NCBI GenBank assembly: GCA_030531505.1
Contig: JAUNNH010000007.1
Coordinates: 34,691-98,690 of the forward strand
DNA: 64,000 nucleotides
Reading direction: 5' to 3'
DNA from: Eubacteriales bacterium
GTDB taxonomy: Bacteria; Bacillota; Clostridia; Oscillospirales; Oscillospiraceae
Below are positions 41,595 to 50,853 of the stretch, one piece after another; positions within the stretch are counted from its first letter, which is position 1, and the number at the start of each line of letters is the position of its first letter. Under the pieces are notes generated by a model, which made no database searches, was not told the DNA's origin, and was given only the letters and a program-made list of their open reading frames with translations. Made by a program: the position numbers and the translations under genes.

Positions 41595-43961
41595 TTAGCC
41601 GAAAACGATCTGGGCGGAACTGTCGTCCGGCTGCGTATAGCCGGAACCGTAATCACCCGGTGTGATGTTCACATAGGGGTCGGTGTAGATCGGCGTCTGC
41701 TGCTGGCTGTAATCGGAATACCCCAGCCCCGGATCGGTATAGGTCACACCGGGATCGGTATAGGTCACACCGGGATCGGTGTAGAGGATACCGCCGTTCG
41801 GATCCATTACGATACCGCTGCCGCCGTCGATCAGCATGCCGTCGCCCTGCTCGATGAGGATGTTGGGCGTCTCCATCTCGCTGACGCGGAACACGCCCGT
41901 GTCCGCCCCCAGGTAGGGATAATTGAACTCCTTCCAGGCGAGCCCGCTGTGGACCTTGGACATGACGAGCTTCCAGGTCTTGGCGGAGGGGTTGCCGGAG
42001 CCGTTGATGACCTCGGGAATGTCGTAGCCGGTCCAGACCACGGCAACGTAATAAGGCGTGAGCCCGGCGAACCAACGGTCCTTGTATTCACCCGAGGTGC
42101 CGGTCTTGCCCGCGACAGGCATGGACCAGAGCTGTGCGTCGGTGCCGGTGCCCTCCTCGACGACCTTGCGCATCATGTAGGTCATGGAGTAGGCGGTGTT
42201 CGGGTCAAAGGCGGCGATCGTCTGGGGGGCGTTGTCGATGACGACATTGCCGCGCGAGTCGGTGACCATCGAATAGGTGCGGGAATAGGTGAAGATGCCG
42301 TCGTTGACGAGAGAGCAGTAAGCCTGCGTCATCTCGCGCACGGAAACGCCGTTGGTGAGCTGGCCGAGGGACATCGAGGCATAGCCCACGTCGTTCTTCT
42401 CGCCGGAGGTCACGATGCTCGTGAAGCCGAGACGCTGCGTCAGATAGTCGACGGAGGTCTGCGGGCCGTTCGGCAGGATGTCCACGATCTGGGCGGCGAC
42501 GGTGTTGCGGGACCATTTGAGTGCGTCGGTGATGGTCAGGGTGCCGTAATACTTATTGTCGTCGTTGCGGGGATACCAGCTCGTGCCGCGCAGATACACG
42601 TCGTTGCTGTCGCGCACGAGCGTGTTGGGCGTGATGAGCCCCTCGTTGATGGCCGGCGCGTAGGAGGCCAGCGGCTTGATGGAAGAGCCGGGGGAGCGCG
42701 TCGAGCCGCCGTAATCGAAGCCGTTGACCGTGCGGGGCACGGCGCGGTTGAGCTCAAAGCTCTTTGTCTTCTCGCCCACGCCGCCCGAGAGCGCCAGAAT
42801 GCGCCCGTCGTAGGGATCCATGATGACGATAGCACTCTGAAGCTGCTGGCTGCTGTGGGACTTGAAGTTCTTGAGATCGGTGTAGATCGAGTCCACGATG
42901 GACTGAATATTGGTGTCGATGCAGCAGTAGATCTGATAGCCGCCGTTATAGAGAAGGGTGCGCGCGGCGTCGTAGCTGATACCCTTGAGATCCATCAGGT
43001 CCTTGAGCACGTCGTTGATGACGACTTCCTCGTAATAGGAGTAGGGCCGCGTGACGACCGTCTCGGTGCCGGGGGAGCGTTTGAACACGAGCTCCTCGGC
43101 GCAGGCGGCCTTAAAGGTCTCATAGTCGATATACTCCTGCTCGTACATCTCACGCAGGATGGTGAGCTGGCGCTGCTTGTTGTTGTCCTCGTTATAGAAG
43201 GGATCGTAATAGGTGGGCTTGTTGGTGATGCCGACGATCGACGCGCACTCGGCGAGCGACAGATCCTTCACATCCTTGCCGAAATAGGTCTGCGCCGCAG
43301 CCTGCACACCGTAACAGCTCTCCCCGAAATAGACCGCGTTGAGATACCATTCCATGATCTCCTGCTTGTCGTATTTCTTCTCGAGCTCGAGCGCACCGAA
43401 AATCTCGCCCAGCTTGCGCTGTATCGTGACCTCGTCCTTACCGGTGAGGTTTTTGATGAGCTGCTGCGTGATCGTGGAGCCGCCGAAGTTGGTCTCCATC
43501 TTGGCGAACATCTTGATGAAGGCGCCGGAGGTGCGGTACCAGTCCACGCCCTTGTGCTGATAGAAGCGCTTGTCCTCGATGGCGACCAGCGCCTGCTCCA
43601 TATACTTGGGAATGTCCTCGTAATCGACCCAGATGCGTTTATACTGGCCGGCCAGGGTGACAAGCTCCTGGTATTCACCGGCGGAATTCTGATACCAGAT
43701 CGTACTCGACTCGCTCAGCTGGTAGTCCTCCAGGGAGAGGTCCATCTGCGGGGTGAGGAAATTCTTGACATAGTAAGCGAATACACAGGAGAACAGCAGA
43801 CCCGCGACCAGCAGAATCAGCAGCACGGAACCGAAGATCTTGAAAACGGAGCTCACGACCGAGGATGCGGCATCCACGGTAAAACCGGCGGCGCGGAAGG
43901 CCATCCGGCCGGCGTTGTTCTTTTTCACTTTGTCGCCTGTACGGCGGGGTTTGGCTGCCAT
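41595..43961 (-). CDS. Class A penicillin-binding protein (PBP1A-like)
   Basis: A 788-residue bifunctional peptidoglycan synthase. A short basic cytoplasmic N-terminus precedes one helix (about 45-68). The GT51 glycosyltransferase shows EDKRFYQHKGVDW, GGSTITQQL and KLGEIFGALELE. The transpeptidase has SSIKP (active-site Ser), SRN-like WSRNT and KTGTSG. The C-terminal 80 residues are a low-complexity Tyr/Pro/Asp/Gly-rich tail with short repeats. ATG 43961 has GGAGG eight bases upstream; a TTG two codons earlier is not needed. A TATAAT on the - strand near 44,050 probably belongs to its promoter. Confidence 0.95.
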   Translation of the reverse strand: MAAKPRRTGDKVKKNNAGRMAFRAAGFTVDAASSVVSSVFKIFGSVLLILLVAGLLFSCVFAYYVKNFLTPQMDLSLEDYQLSESSTIWYQNSAGEYQELVTLAGQYKRIWVDYEDIPKYMEQALVAIEDKRFYQHKGVDWYRTSGAFIKMFAKMETNFGGSTITQQLIKNLTGKDEVTIQRKLGEIFGALELEKKYDKQEIMEWYLNAVYFGESCYGVQAAAQTYFGKDVKDLSLAECASIVGITNKPTYYDPFYNEDNNKQRQLTILREMYEQEYIDYETFKAACAEELVFKRSPGTETVVTRPYSYYEEVVINDVLKDLMDLKGISYDAARTLLYNGGYQIYCCIDTNIQSIVDSIYTDLKNFKSHSSQQLQSAIVIMDPYDGRILALSGGVGEKTKSFELNRAVPRTVNGFDYGGSTRSPGSSIKPLASYAPAINEGLITPNTLVRDSNDVYLRGTSWYPRNDDNKYYGTLTITDALKWSRNTVAAQIVDILPNGPQTSVDYLTQRLGFTSIVTSGEKNDVGYASMSLGQLTNGVSVREMTQAYCSLVNDGIFTYSRTYSMVTDSRGNVVIDNAPQTIAAFDPNTAYSMTYMMRKVVEEGTGTDAQLWSMPVAGKTGTSGEYKDRWFAGLTPYYVAVVWTGYDIPEVINGSGNPSAKTWKLVMSKVHSGLAWKEFNYPYLGADTGVFRVSEMETPNILIEQGDGMLIDGGSGIVMDPNGGILYTDPGVTYTDPGVTYTDPGLGYSDYSQQQTPIYTDPYVNITPGDYGSGYTQPDDSSAQIVFG
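41735..41776 (-). repeat. 21-bp tandem repeat encoding the PBP tail
   Basis: Two identical 21-base units (41735-41755 and 41756-41776) and a degraded third unit encode seven-residue repeats of the type TYTDPGV. The unit number can change in frame. Confidence 0.85.
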
Positions 43962-44202
43962 AGGCAAACACCTCCTTCGGTGGGAAAAGGGATAGCAAAC
44001 GGGATAACGCGTTCAATGACAGATTTACCACGATAATGGTAGCCTATTATAGCATAAAAAAGACCGCGCGGATAGAGGGAACGCAAAAATTATGAAAGCT
44101 TAAGGATCCCCTCCGCCCCGCGGAAAGAAGCTCTGTGTATATTTTGCCAAAACGGAGAGATAATTTTCACCGAAAGAAAAAAGAGGAAAGCGAGGGATCG
44201 GC

Positions 44203-44544
44203 ATGAGCCTGAGAGGGAAAGCAGCGCTGCTCCTGTGCCTGCTGGCGGGGGCACTGTATTCCGGGGCAGAGGCTCTCCGCAGCGTACGCCCTCCGGCGAA
44301 CGCGCAGCTGCCGAAGGAGCTCTACGAGCGCTTTGCCGTGCGCGCCGACGCCGCGGAATATGTGCTGCGCGACAGCGGAAAGTATGTGGCGGTCTTTGAA
44401 AAGGCGTCGAGCCGGGAGCCGCTCTCGGTCACCGGGATCGAACTGAAGTGCCTGCGCGCGGCAGACCGTGCCATGGTGGAGGCCGGGATCCCGGTCATCA
44501 GCCGGAGAGAGCTGCTCCTGCTGCTGGAGGATCTCGGCTCCTGA
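44203..44544 (+). CDS. Small exported BofC C-terminal-domain-like protein
   Basis: A 113-residue protein with an N-terminal hydrophobic signal or anchor (about 5-25). The domain YVLRDSGKYVAVFEKASS continues with VTGIELKCLRAADRAMVEAGI and ends LLLLLEDLGS. The pattern resembles the C-terminal domain of BofC, a forespore intermembrane protein that controls SpoIVB signalling in Bacillus, but here it stands alone. That link is from memory of the motif and is moderate. It is not in an obvious operon; the DUF1292 gene follows after 95 bases. Confidence 0.6.
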   Translation: MSLRGKAALLLCLLAGALYSGAEALRSVRPPANAQLPKELYERFAVRADAAEYVLRDSGKYVAVFEKASSREPLSVTGIELKCLRAADRAMVEAGIPVISRRELLLLLEDLGS

Positions 44545-44639
44545 GCGGGCCCGCGTTTTTCCGCGGCCGGCCGCACTGCCCCTTGATTTCTACGCCTGCA
44601 TCGGTTACAATAGATTTATCCGAAACAGGAGGCGATCAC

Positions 44640-44930
44640 ATGAGCGAAGCGTTTGGCGGCGATTTTATCACCATCGTGGACGACGACGGCCAGGAGTTCG
44701 AGCTGGAGGTCCTCGATACCATGGACTACAACGGGGAGAGCTATACCGCGTTCCTGCCCGCTGATATGGACGAGAACGATCCGGATTACGGCATCATCAT
44801 CCTGCGCAGTGTTCTCGATGAAAACGGAGATGAGATCTTCGAGTCCATCGACGATGAAGCGCAGCTGCAGGATGTGTATGAGCATTTCATGGTGCTGCTG
44901 TTCGATGATGAGGATGGCGACGAGACATAA
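44640..44930 (+). CDS. DUF1292 family small acidic protein
   Basis: A 96-residue very acidic protein. The DUF1292 core is FITIVDDDGQEFELEVLDTMDYNGESYTAFLPAD in pieces near residues 9-43, then a second half with YGIIILRSV and a Glu/Asp-rich end. Found widely in Firmicutes, with no established function. GGAGG lies 9 bases before the ATG at 44640. Confidence 0.88.
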   Translation: MSEAFGGDFITIVDDDGQEFELEVLDTMDYNGESYTAFLPADMDENDPDYGIIILRSVLDENGDEIFESIDDEAQLQDVYEHFMVLLFDDEDGDET

Positions 44931-44959
44931 TCCCACATCCCGCCTCATACAGTGCAATA

Positions 44960-45160
44960 AGCTTTCTGCGGTGTGCGTGTAGGTCTATTGACCATAATGG
45001 CCCATTAAACCCACATCTCTTATAAGGGATGCCGATTTGAATCTGCGGATTGCAGGCCTCCCGCCTTACGGCGGACGTTGGAAGCAGCGAAACAGAGCTT
45101 AGGCGACCCACCTGCTCTTTTGTGCAGGTTATAACTGGGCCAGCACGGCATACGCGGAAG
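44960..45160 (+). ncRNA. Structured non-coding RNA, candidate 6S RNA
   Basis: A gene-free stretch of about 200 bases. Its ends can pair as a long interrupted helix (44965-44979 with 45144-45158), and internal hairpins include one with CCGCC arms around 45,060 and ACCTGC/GCAGGT around 45,115. An intrinsic terminator follows at once. A closing helix, mid bubble and terminator suit 6S RNA, but I cannot match it to a family by eye. An upstream regulatory RNA of the GH3 gene is the alternative. Confidence 0.42.
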
Positions 45161-45191
45161 TCTCCCCCGGGGAAACCCGGGGGAGATTTTT
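45161..45191 (+). terminator. Intrinsic terminator after the structured RNA
   Basis: An 11-bp perfect stem (45161-45171 with 45176-45186) with a GAAA loop and a T5 run. Confidence 0.9.
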
Positions 45192-45286
45192 GTTTGGCGC
45201 ACACTTGACATAAGCGAGCTTCTGGGTTTAAATCGAAGTGAAAAACAGCAGGCGGCGCAGAGCCGCTCGATCGGAGGAAGCGCGAT

Positions 45287-47557
45287 ATGGATATCAAAAC
45301 ACTTGTTTCCCAGCTTACGCTGGAGGAGAAGGCCGGGTTGTGCTCCGGCGCGGATTTCTGGCATACCAAGGCGGTGGAACGCCTGGGTATTCCTGCCAGC
45401 ATGGTCAGCGACGGCCCGCACGGTCTGCGCAAGCAGGATGAGGGGGGCGACCACCTCGGCGTCAACGAAAGCATCGAGGCTGTCTGTTTCCCGGCGGCCT
45501 GTGCCACAGCGGCTTCCTTTGACCCGGCACTGCTCCGGAAGATGGGTGAGGCGATCGGCGACTCCTGCCAGCATGAGGGCGTCTCCGTTGTGCTCGGCCC
45601 CGCCGTCAACATCAAGCGTTCCCCGCTCTGCGGCCGCAACTTCGAGTACTTCTCCGAGGACCCATACCTCGCGGGGCGGATGGCGGCTGCCTTTGTCCGC
45701 GGCGTGCAGAGCCGGAACGTCGGCACCAGCATCAAGCACTTTGCCGCCAACTCCCAGGAGCACCGGCGCATGAGCTCCTCTTCGGAGGTGGACGAGCGCA
45801 CGCTGCGCGAAATCTATTTCCCCGCCTTTGAGACGGCGGTCAAGGAGGAACAGCCCTGGACGGTCATGTGCTCCTATAACCGCCTCAACGGCGTCTTCGC
45901 CTCAGAGAACCCCTGGCTGCTGACCGAGGTGCTGCGGAAGGAATGGGGCTTTGAGGGCTATGTGGTCAGCGACTGGGGCGCCGTGTCCGATCGCGTGGCC
46001 GGCCTGGCGGCGGGCCTGGATCTGGAGATGCCCTCCTCCGGCGGCTACAACGACCGGAAGATCGTGGAGGCCGTGCGTGCCGGCAAGCTGGACGAACGCC
46101 TGCTCGACCAGGCGGTGGAGCGCATTCTCCGCATCGTCTTCCGCTATACGGAGAACGCCAGACCCGACACGCCCTGGGACAAGGAGGCGCAGCATCGGCT
46201 TGCCGCGGAGATCGCTGCCGACTGCATGGTGCTCCTCAAGAACGAGGATGCGCTTCTGCCGCTCAAAAGCGAGGACGAGATTGCTTTCATCGGGGAGTTT
46301 GCCGCGAAGCCCCGCTTCCAGGGCGGCGGAAGCTCACATATCCACTGCTTCAAAACGACGAGCGCGCTCGAAGCGGCGGAGGGCCTGAAGGTCCGCTACG
46401 CACAGGGCTTCAGCGCCGCACAGGACAGCGCCTCCGATGAGCAGATCGCCGAGGCGGTGGCGGCGGCCAGAGCGGCAAAGGCCGCGGTGGTGTTCGCAGG
46501 TCTGCCCGACGTGTACGAGTCCGAGGGCTATGACCGTACCCACATGCGCCTGCCGGACTGCCAGAACCGTCTGATCGAGGCGGTGGCGGCGGCCAATCCC
46601 AACACCGTGGTCGTGCTGCACAACGGTTCCCCGGTGGAGATGCCCTGGATCGATCAGGTCAAGGCTGTGCTGGAGGCCTATCTCGGCGGCGAGGCGGTCG
46701 GGCTCGCCGCGGTGCGCGTGCTCTTTGGCGAGCTCAGCCCCTCCGGCTGCCTGCCGGAGAGCTTCCCCAAAAAGCTTGCGGACAACCCCTCCTACCTGTA
46801 CTACGGCGGGGAGGGCAACGTGACCGAGTATCGCGAGGGGATCTTCGTGGGCTACCGCTATTACGACCGCAAGGAGACGGAGCTGCTCTTCCCCTTCGGA
46901 CACGGGCTGAGCTATACACACTTTGTGTTTTCCGATCTGCGCCTGAGTGCCACGCGCATCACCGACCGGGATACCCTGACCGCGACCGTCACTGTGACGA
47001 ACACGGGTGAGCGCGCGGGCAAGGCCGTGGCGCAGCTCTACGTGCGCGACTGCGAGAGCGGCGTCCTGCGCCCGCTGCGCGAGCTGAAAGGCTTTGAGAA
47101 GGTCTTCCTGCAGCCCGGCGAATCAAAGGCAGTGAGCTTCACGCTCGACAAGCGTTCCTTTGCTTACTGGAATACCGCGATCCACGACTGGCACGTGGAG
47201 AGCGGGGAATTCGCGATCGAGATCGGGCGCTCCTCCCGCGATATCGCGCTCAGTGAGACGGTCTATGTGGAATCCACGACCGTGCTGCCGCGGCATTATG
47301 ACGAGAACAGCATCTTCATGGATATCCTGGCTGATCCGCATGCGGCGGCGGTGATCCGGCCGCTGCTGGACGGCTTCCGGGAGACATTTATGCCGTCCGG
47401 AGAGGAGCAGACCGCAGCCGCGCGGGAGGCGATCACGGATGAGATGAACCTCGCCATGCTCCAATACATGCCGCTGCGGGCGCTGGTGAGCTTCGCCGGG
47501 GACAGGCTTGACCCGGCTGTGATCGGACAGCTCGTCGCGGCGCTGAACGCCGAATAA
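45287..47557 (+). CDS. Glycoside hydrolase family 3 beta-glycosidase
   Basis: A 756-residue cytoplasmic enzyme without a signal peptide. The GH3 barrel shows SDGPHGLRKQ, KHFAANSQEHRR and the nucleophile Asp229 in VVSDWGA. The second alpha/beta domain follows, and a fibronectin-III-like domain lies near residues 560-650 (VTVTNTGERAGKAVAQLYV). It hydrolyses beta-linked glucosides or related oligosaccharides imported into the cell. GGAGG upstream supports ATG 45287. A MATE transporter gene follows 17 bases later and is probably co-transcribed. Confidence 0.93.
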   Translation: MDIKTLVSQLTLEEKAGLCSGADFWHTKAVERLGIPASMVSDGPHGLRKQDEGGDHLGVNESIEAVCFPAACATAASFDPALLRKMGEAIGDSCQHEGVSVVLGPAVNIKRSPLCGRNFEYFSEDPYLAGRMAAAFVRGVQSRNVGTSIKHFAANSQEHRRMSSSSEVDERTLREIYFPAFETAVKEEQPWTVMCSYNRLNGVFASENPWLLTEVLRKEWGFEGYVVSDWGAVSDRVAGLAAGLDLEMPSSGGYNDRKIVEAVRAGKLDERLLDQAVERILRIVFRYTENARPDTPWDKEAQHRLAAEIAADCMVLLKNEDALLPLKSEDEIAFIGEFAAKPRFQGGGSSHIHCFKTTSALEAAEGLKVRYAQGFSAAQDSASDEQIAEAVAAARAAKAAVVFAGLPDVYESEGYDRTHMRLPDCQNRLIEAVAAANPNTVVVLHNGSPVEMPWIDQVKAVLEAYLGGEAVGLAAVRVLFGELSPSGCLPESFPKKLADNPSYLYYGGEGNVTEYREGIFVGYRYYDRKETELLFPFGHGLSYTHFVFSDLRLSATRITDRDTLTATVTVTNTGERAGKAVAQLYVRDCESGVLRPLRELKGFEKVFLQPGESKAVSFTLDKRSFAYWNTAIHDWHVESGEFAIEIGRSSRDIALSETVYVESTTVLPRHYDENSIFMDILADPHAAAVIRPLLDGFRETFMPSGEEQTAAAREAITDEMNLAMLQYMPLRALVSFAGDRLDPAVIGQLVAALNAE

Positions 47558-47574
47558 GACACGGGAGACTTGTT

Positions 47575-48957
47575 ATGTCGGACACACGGGACCGTCTCAT
47601 GTCGACCCGGGCGCTGTATAAGCGCATCGGCGCCCTGACCTGGCCGATCATTTTACAGAATCTGCTGAGCGCGGCCGTGACCTCTGCCGACGTCGTTATG
47701 CTCAACTTTGTCGGGCAGGCCCACCTCTCGGCCGTCTCTCTGGCCGCGCAGTACGCGAGCATCCTTTTCATGGTCTACTACGGCCTCGGCACCGGCGCGA
47801 CGATGCTCTGCTCGCAGTATTACGGGAAGGGTGATCTGCGTGCCATCGAGGTGGTTGAGGGGATCGCGCTGCGCTTCTCGCTGCTGCTCTCCGTGCTGGC
47901 GGCGCTTGCCGCCTTCACGATCCCGCGGCAGATGATGCGCGTTTTCACCCCGGATCCGGAGCTCATCGCCATCGGGGCCGCCTATCTGCGCCGGGTGGGG
48001 ATCGCGTATCTCTGCTGGGGCGTCACGGAGATCTATCTTGCGGTGCTGCGCAGCGTGGGCCGTGTGGTGATCGCAACGGTGCTCAACACCGTCGCCTTTA
48101 CGCTGAACATCTTTCTGAACGCCGTCTTTATCTTCGGCCTCTTCGGCGCGCCGCGCCTGGGGGCGGAGGGCGTGGCGCTTGCGACCTCGATCAGCCGGCT
48201 GGTCGAGCTCGTGCTGAGCCTGCTCGTATCGGCGCGCAGCCGGGATGTGAAGCTTCACCCGCGCTGCCTTTTCCTCTCGAACAGGCTCCTGTTTCGGGAC
48301 TTCCTCCGGATGGCTCTGCCCGCGTTGGTGAACGATGTGAGCTGGGGCCTGGCCTTCTCGATGTATTCGGTCATCATCGGGCAGTTCCTCGGCTCGGACA
48401 TGGTGGCCGCAAACTCCTTCGTCTCGCAGGTGCGCAGCTTCGCCACCGTGTTCTGCTTCAGCATTGCGAGCGCGGGCGGTATCCTGCTCGGGCATCTGCT
48501 CGGGGAGGGACGCATGGAGGACGCCGACCGGGGAGCCAGGGCTGTCATGCGCCTGACCGTGCTTTCGGCACTGCTCGGCGGTGCGCTGATCCTGCTCACG
48601 ATGCGCCCGGTGCTCGCCTTTGCCCGCCTGACGGATACCGGCAAAGGCTACCTGCGCGTGATGCTCCTTATCAACTCCTACTATGTGATGGGTGCGGCGG
48701 TGAACACCACGCTGATCGCGGGCGTCTTCCGCGCCGGCGGCGACAGCCGTTTCGGCATGATCTGCGACACGATCGACATGTGGGGCTATGCGGTGCCGCT
48801 TGGCTTCCTGGCTGCGGCGGTGCTGAAGCTGCCGCCGCTCTGGGTCTATTTCCTGCTCTGCACGGACGAGTTTGTTAAATGGCCCTGGGTGATCGGCCAT
48901 TACCGCAGCAAAAAATGGCTCCGCGACATCACACGTGACGACCTGCAGCTCGGCTGA
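47575..48957 (+). CDS. MATE family efflux transporter
   Basis: A 460-residue protein with twelve hydrophobic helices in two similar halves (WPIILQNLLSAAVTSADVVML near residue 22, ALPALVNDVSWGLAFSMYSVIIG near 245), as in the DinF/NorM-type MATE family. These export organic cations or drugs by Na+ or H+ exchange. The left end of the mobile element starts 9 bases after the stop codon. Confidence 0.92.
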   Translation: MSDTRDRLMSTRALYKRIGALTWPIILQNLLSAAVTSADVVMLNFVGQAHLSAVSLAAQYASILFMVYYGLGTGATMLCSQYYGKGDLRAIEVVEGIALRFSLLLSVLAALAAFTIPRQMMRVFTPDPELIAIGAAYLRRVGIAYLCWGVTEIYLAVLRSVGRVVIATVLNTVAFTLNIFLNAVFIFGLFGAPRLGAEGVALATSISRLVELVLSLLVSARSRDVKLHPRCLFLSNRLLFRDFLRMALPALVNDVSWGLAFSMYSVIIGQFLGSDMVAANSFVSQVRSFATVFCFSIASAGGILLGHLLGEGRMEDADRGARAVMRLTVLSALLGGALILLTMRPVLAFARLTDTGKGYLRVMLLINSYYVMGAAVNTTLIAGVFRAGGDSRFGMICDTIDMWGYAVPLGFLAAAVLKLPPLWVYFLLCTDEFVKWPWVIGHYRSKKWLRDITRDDLQLG

Positions 48958-48965
48958 GTCAAAAT

Positions 48966-49017
48966 ACGAAAAGCAGACACGGAAGGGAGGCACTTCGTAA
49001 GGAAGTTGCCTCCCTTG
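48966..49017 (+). repeat. Left end of the transposon: 15-bp inverted repeat plus hairpin
   Basis: ACGAAAAGCAGACAC (48966-48980) is the exact reverse complement of 59020-59034. Just inside is a stem of AAGGGAGGCA paired with its complement near 49,015, whose loop contains CGTAAGGAAG, a sequence also found in the loop at the right end. The right end is at 58984-59034. Confidence 0.75.
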
Positions 49018-49080
49018 GGCTTTTGTAATCAGCCAGAATGATTGAATTGCAGGAATCAATCTTATTTGGAGGATTACATC

Positions 49081-49458
49081 ATGGAAAAGTACATTTACGA
49101 CGAGAAGAACGGGCTTTGGTACGAGCTACAAGGTGATTATTACATTCCCTGTTTGAAGCTGTCCTATGAAGAACAAAAGCCCATTGGCATTTGGGGACAG
49201 CGGCATCTTCGGTATCTCCGACGGCACCGAAAGGTGCTCTATACGGAGTTGCTGACCTCCGGCAAACTGAACGGCTATCTGGCCGATCTGAACGAGCAGG
49301 CAGAAGCTATGTTTCTTGATCTGGTAAAACAGCTTGCCGCCCGTGAGGGCGTTACCGAACAGCTCAAAGCACAGGATCAGATACTATGGGTGCAGCGGAT
49401 GAATAACATCCGGGACAGGGCAATAGAGATCGTAAATCATAATCTGATTTACGTATAA
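49081..49458 (+). CDS. tnpV: Transposon-encoded protein TnpV
   Basis: A 125-residue protein with the TnpV pattern: WYELQGDYYIPCL, GIWGQRHLRYLRRHRKVLYTELLTSGKL in pieces and the end VNHNLIYV. It is carried by Tn4451-type elements but has no established essential role in transposition. GGAGG precedes the ATG at 49081. A terminator follows. Confidence 0.88.
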   Translation: MEKYIYDEKNGLWYELQGDYYIPCLKLSYEEQKPIGIWGQRHLRYLRRHRKVLYTELLTSGKLNGYLADLNEQAEAMFLDLVKQLAAREGVTEQLKAQDQILWVQRMNNIRDRAIEIVNHNLIYV

Positions 49459-49465
49459 GGTATCG

Positions 49466-49491
49466 GCGGCGGGGATTGCTCCCCGCCGCTA
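49466..49491 (+). terminator. Intrinsic terminator after tnpV
   Basis: A 10-bp perfect stem (49466-49475 with 49480-49489) and TTGC loop, followed by a short T/A stretch. Confidence 0.75.
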
Positions 49492-49651
49492 TTATAATGC
49501 CTGCGTTTCAGCAAAAAGACCGTTGCGTGAATACTCGGTCCATCATGCCCTTTTTGGTTTGATGCCTCTATGGATTCTTCAATTTGCCCGTAAAGAACGA
49601 AACTCTTACTAATGGTAGGAAAAATAAAATGCAACTGATATGAGCAGTCTG

Positions 49652-49680
49652 TTCACTTTTCAGTTCCAATACAGTATAAT
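49652..49680 (+). promoter_or_regulatory. Sigma-A-like promoter of the regulator and ABC module
   Basis: TTCACT at 49652-49657, a 17-base spacer and TATAAT at 49675-49680, 30 bases before the regulator start. Confidence 0.65.
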
Positions 49681-49710
49681 CATCCTCAGAAAAACAAAGG
49701 AGGCGAACAC

Positions 49711-50778
49711 ATGAAGATGATGCTGGCGGAAAACATCCGCGCCTTCCGCAAGGAACGGTCATTGACCCAGGAGCAGCTTTCCGAGGCCTTAGGGGTGACG
49801 GCAGGCGCGGTATATAAGTGGGAGGCGAAGCTGTCCACCCCGGAGCTGGAGCTAATCATCCAGATGGCAGATTTTTTCGATACCTCTGTGGACGTGCTGC
49901 TGGGCTATGAAGTCAAGGACAACCGTCTGGAGACGACGGTGAAACGCTTGCAGGAATACCGCCGCAGCAAGGATTGGGACGGGCTTGCGGAGGCGGAAAA
50001 GGCCCTCAAGAAGTATCCCCACTCCTTTCAGATTGTCAGTGAGAGCGCCGCGCTTTACCGCGCCTTTGGCTTTGACAGCGGGGACAAGGCCCTGTTTCGC
50101 CGCGCGCTGGAGCTTCTGGAGCAATCCCGGCTGCTGCTGCCGCAGAACGAAGACCCGCAGATCAGTGAGCAGACAATCTACGGGAGACTCGCGCAAACGT
50201 ATCTGGGGCTGGGCGAAACGGACAAGGCCATAGAGCTTTGGAAAACCCATAACGCAGACGGGGTATACAGCCCCCGGATCGGTCATATTTTGGCCCAAAG
50301 CGACCACATTGAGGAGGCGGTACCGTTTCTGTCGGAGGCTCTTTTGAAGCTCGTCTCCGATCTGATCACCACGATCATGGGCTATATGAACGTATACTTT
50401 CACCGTGGTGACTATGCTTCCTGTCAGGCGATCTTGGGCTGGGGAATTGAACTCCTGCTGGGGTTGCGGAAAGCGGGCAAGCCCAACTACTTCGACAGAG
50501 TCAGCGCCGCTTTGCTCGCCGCTCTTGCCGGGTCGCAGTTCCTGTCCGTGCAGGGTGACGAGGCCCGCGATACCTTGATCAAAGCCAAAGAGCTTGCCGC
50601 ATTCTTTGACGCCTCTCCCAGCTATGATGAAAGCGACATCCGCTTTGTGGGCCGCATTGAGGGCGCCAGCGCCTACGATGACCTGGGGGCAACGGCAATG
50701 GACGGCGTCCGTAACGCGGTAAGCCAATTTGAGAACGAGGAGTTTACCGCTCTTTGGAGCGCGGTGAGCGAAGATTGA
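49711..50778 (+). CDS. XRE-type HTH regulator with TPR-like C-terminal domain
   Basis: A 355-residue regulator. The N-terminal HTH (residues 1-60) reads LTQEQLSEALGVTAGAVYKWE, and LLGYE closes that domain. About 290 helical residues follow with TPR-like repeats (YRAFGFDSGDKALFRRALELLEQS, YLGLGETDKAIELW, YMNVYFHRGDYASC). This layout is that of peptide-responsive regulators (RRNPP-like), though many such HTH-TPR proteins have unknown ligands. AAAGGAGG lies upstream of ATG 49711. It sits directly ahead of a 56-residue membrane peptide and the ABC genes, and probably controls them. Confidence 0.85.
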   Translation: MKMMLAENIRAFRKERSLTQEQLSEALGVTAGAVYKWEAKLSTPELELIIQMADFFDTSVDVLLGYEVKDNRLETTVKRLQEYRRSKDWDGLAEAEKALKKYPHSFQIVSESAALYRAFGFDSGDKALFRRALELLEQSRLLLPQNEDPQISEQTIYGRLAQTYLGLGETDKAIELWKTHNADGVYSPRIGHILAQSDHIEEAVPFLSEALLKLVSDLITTIMGYMNVYFHRGDYASCQAILGWGIELLLGLRKAGKPNYFDRVSAALLAALAGSQFLSVQGDEARDTLIKAKELAAFFDASPSYDESDIRFVGRIEGASAYDDLGATAMDGVRNAVSQFENEEFTALWSAVSED

Positions 50779-50853
50779 TCATCTTGCGACGCTGCATTCA
50801 TCCGCCCTCGTTCCGCATCCATGATAACAGAATTTGAAGAAGGAGATACACAC

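Noticed and set aside
41457-44036. An 859-residue open frame on the + strand opposite the PBP gene
   Set aside because: It is antisense to a class A PBP with all active-site motifs, and its composition (His, Gly, Val and Asp rich) is typical of an antisense shadow.
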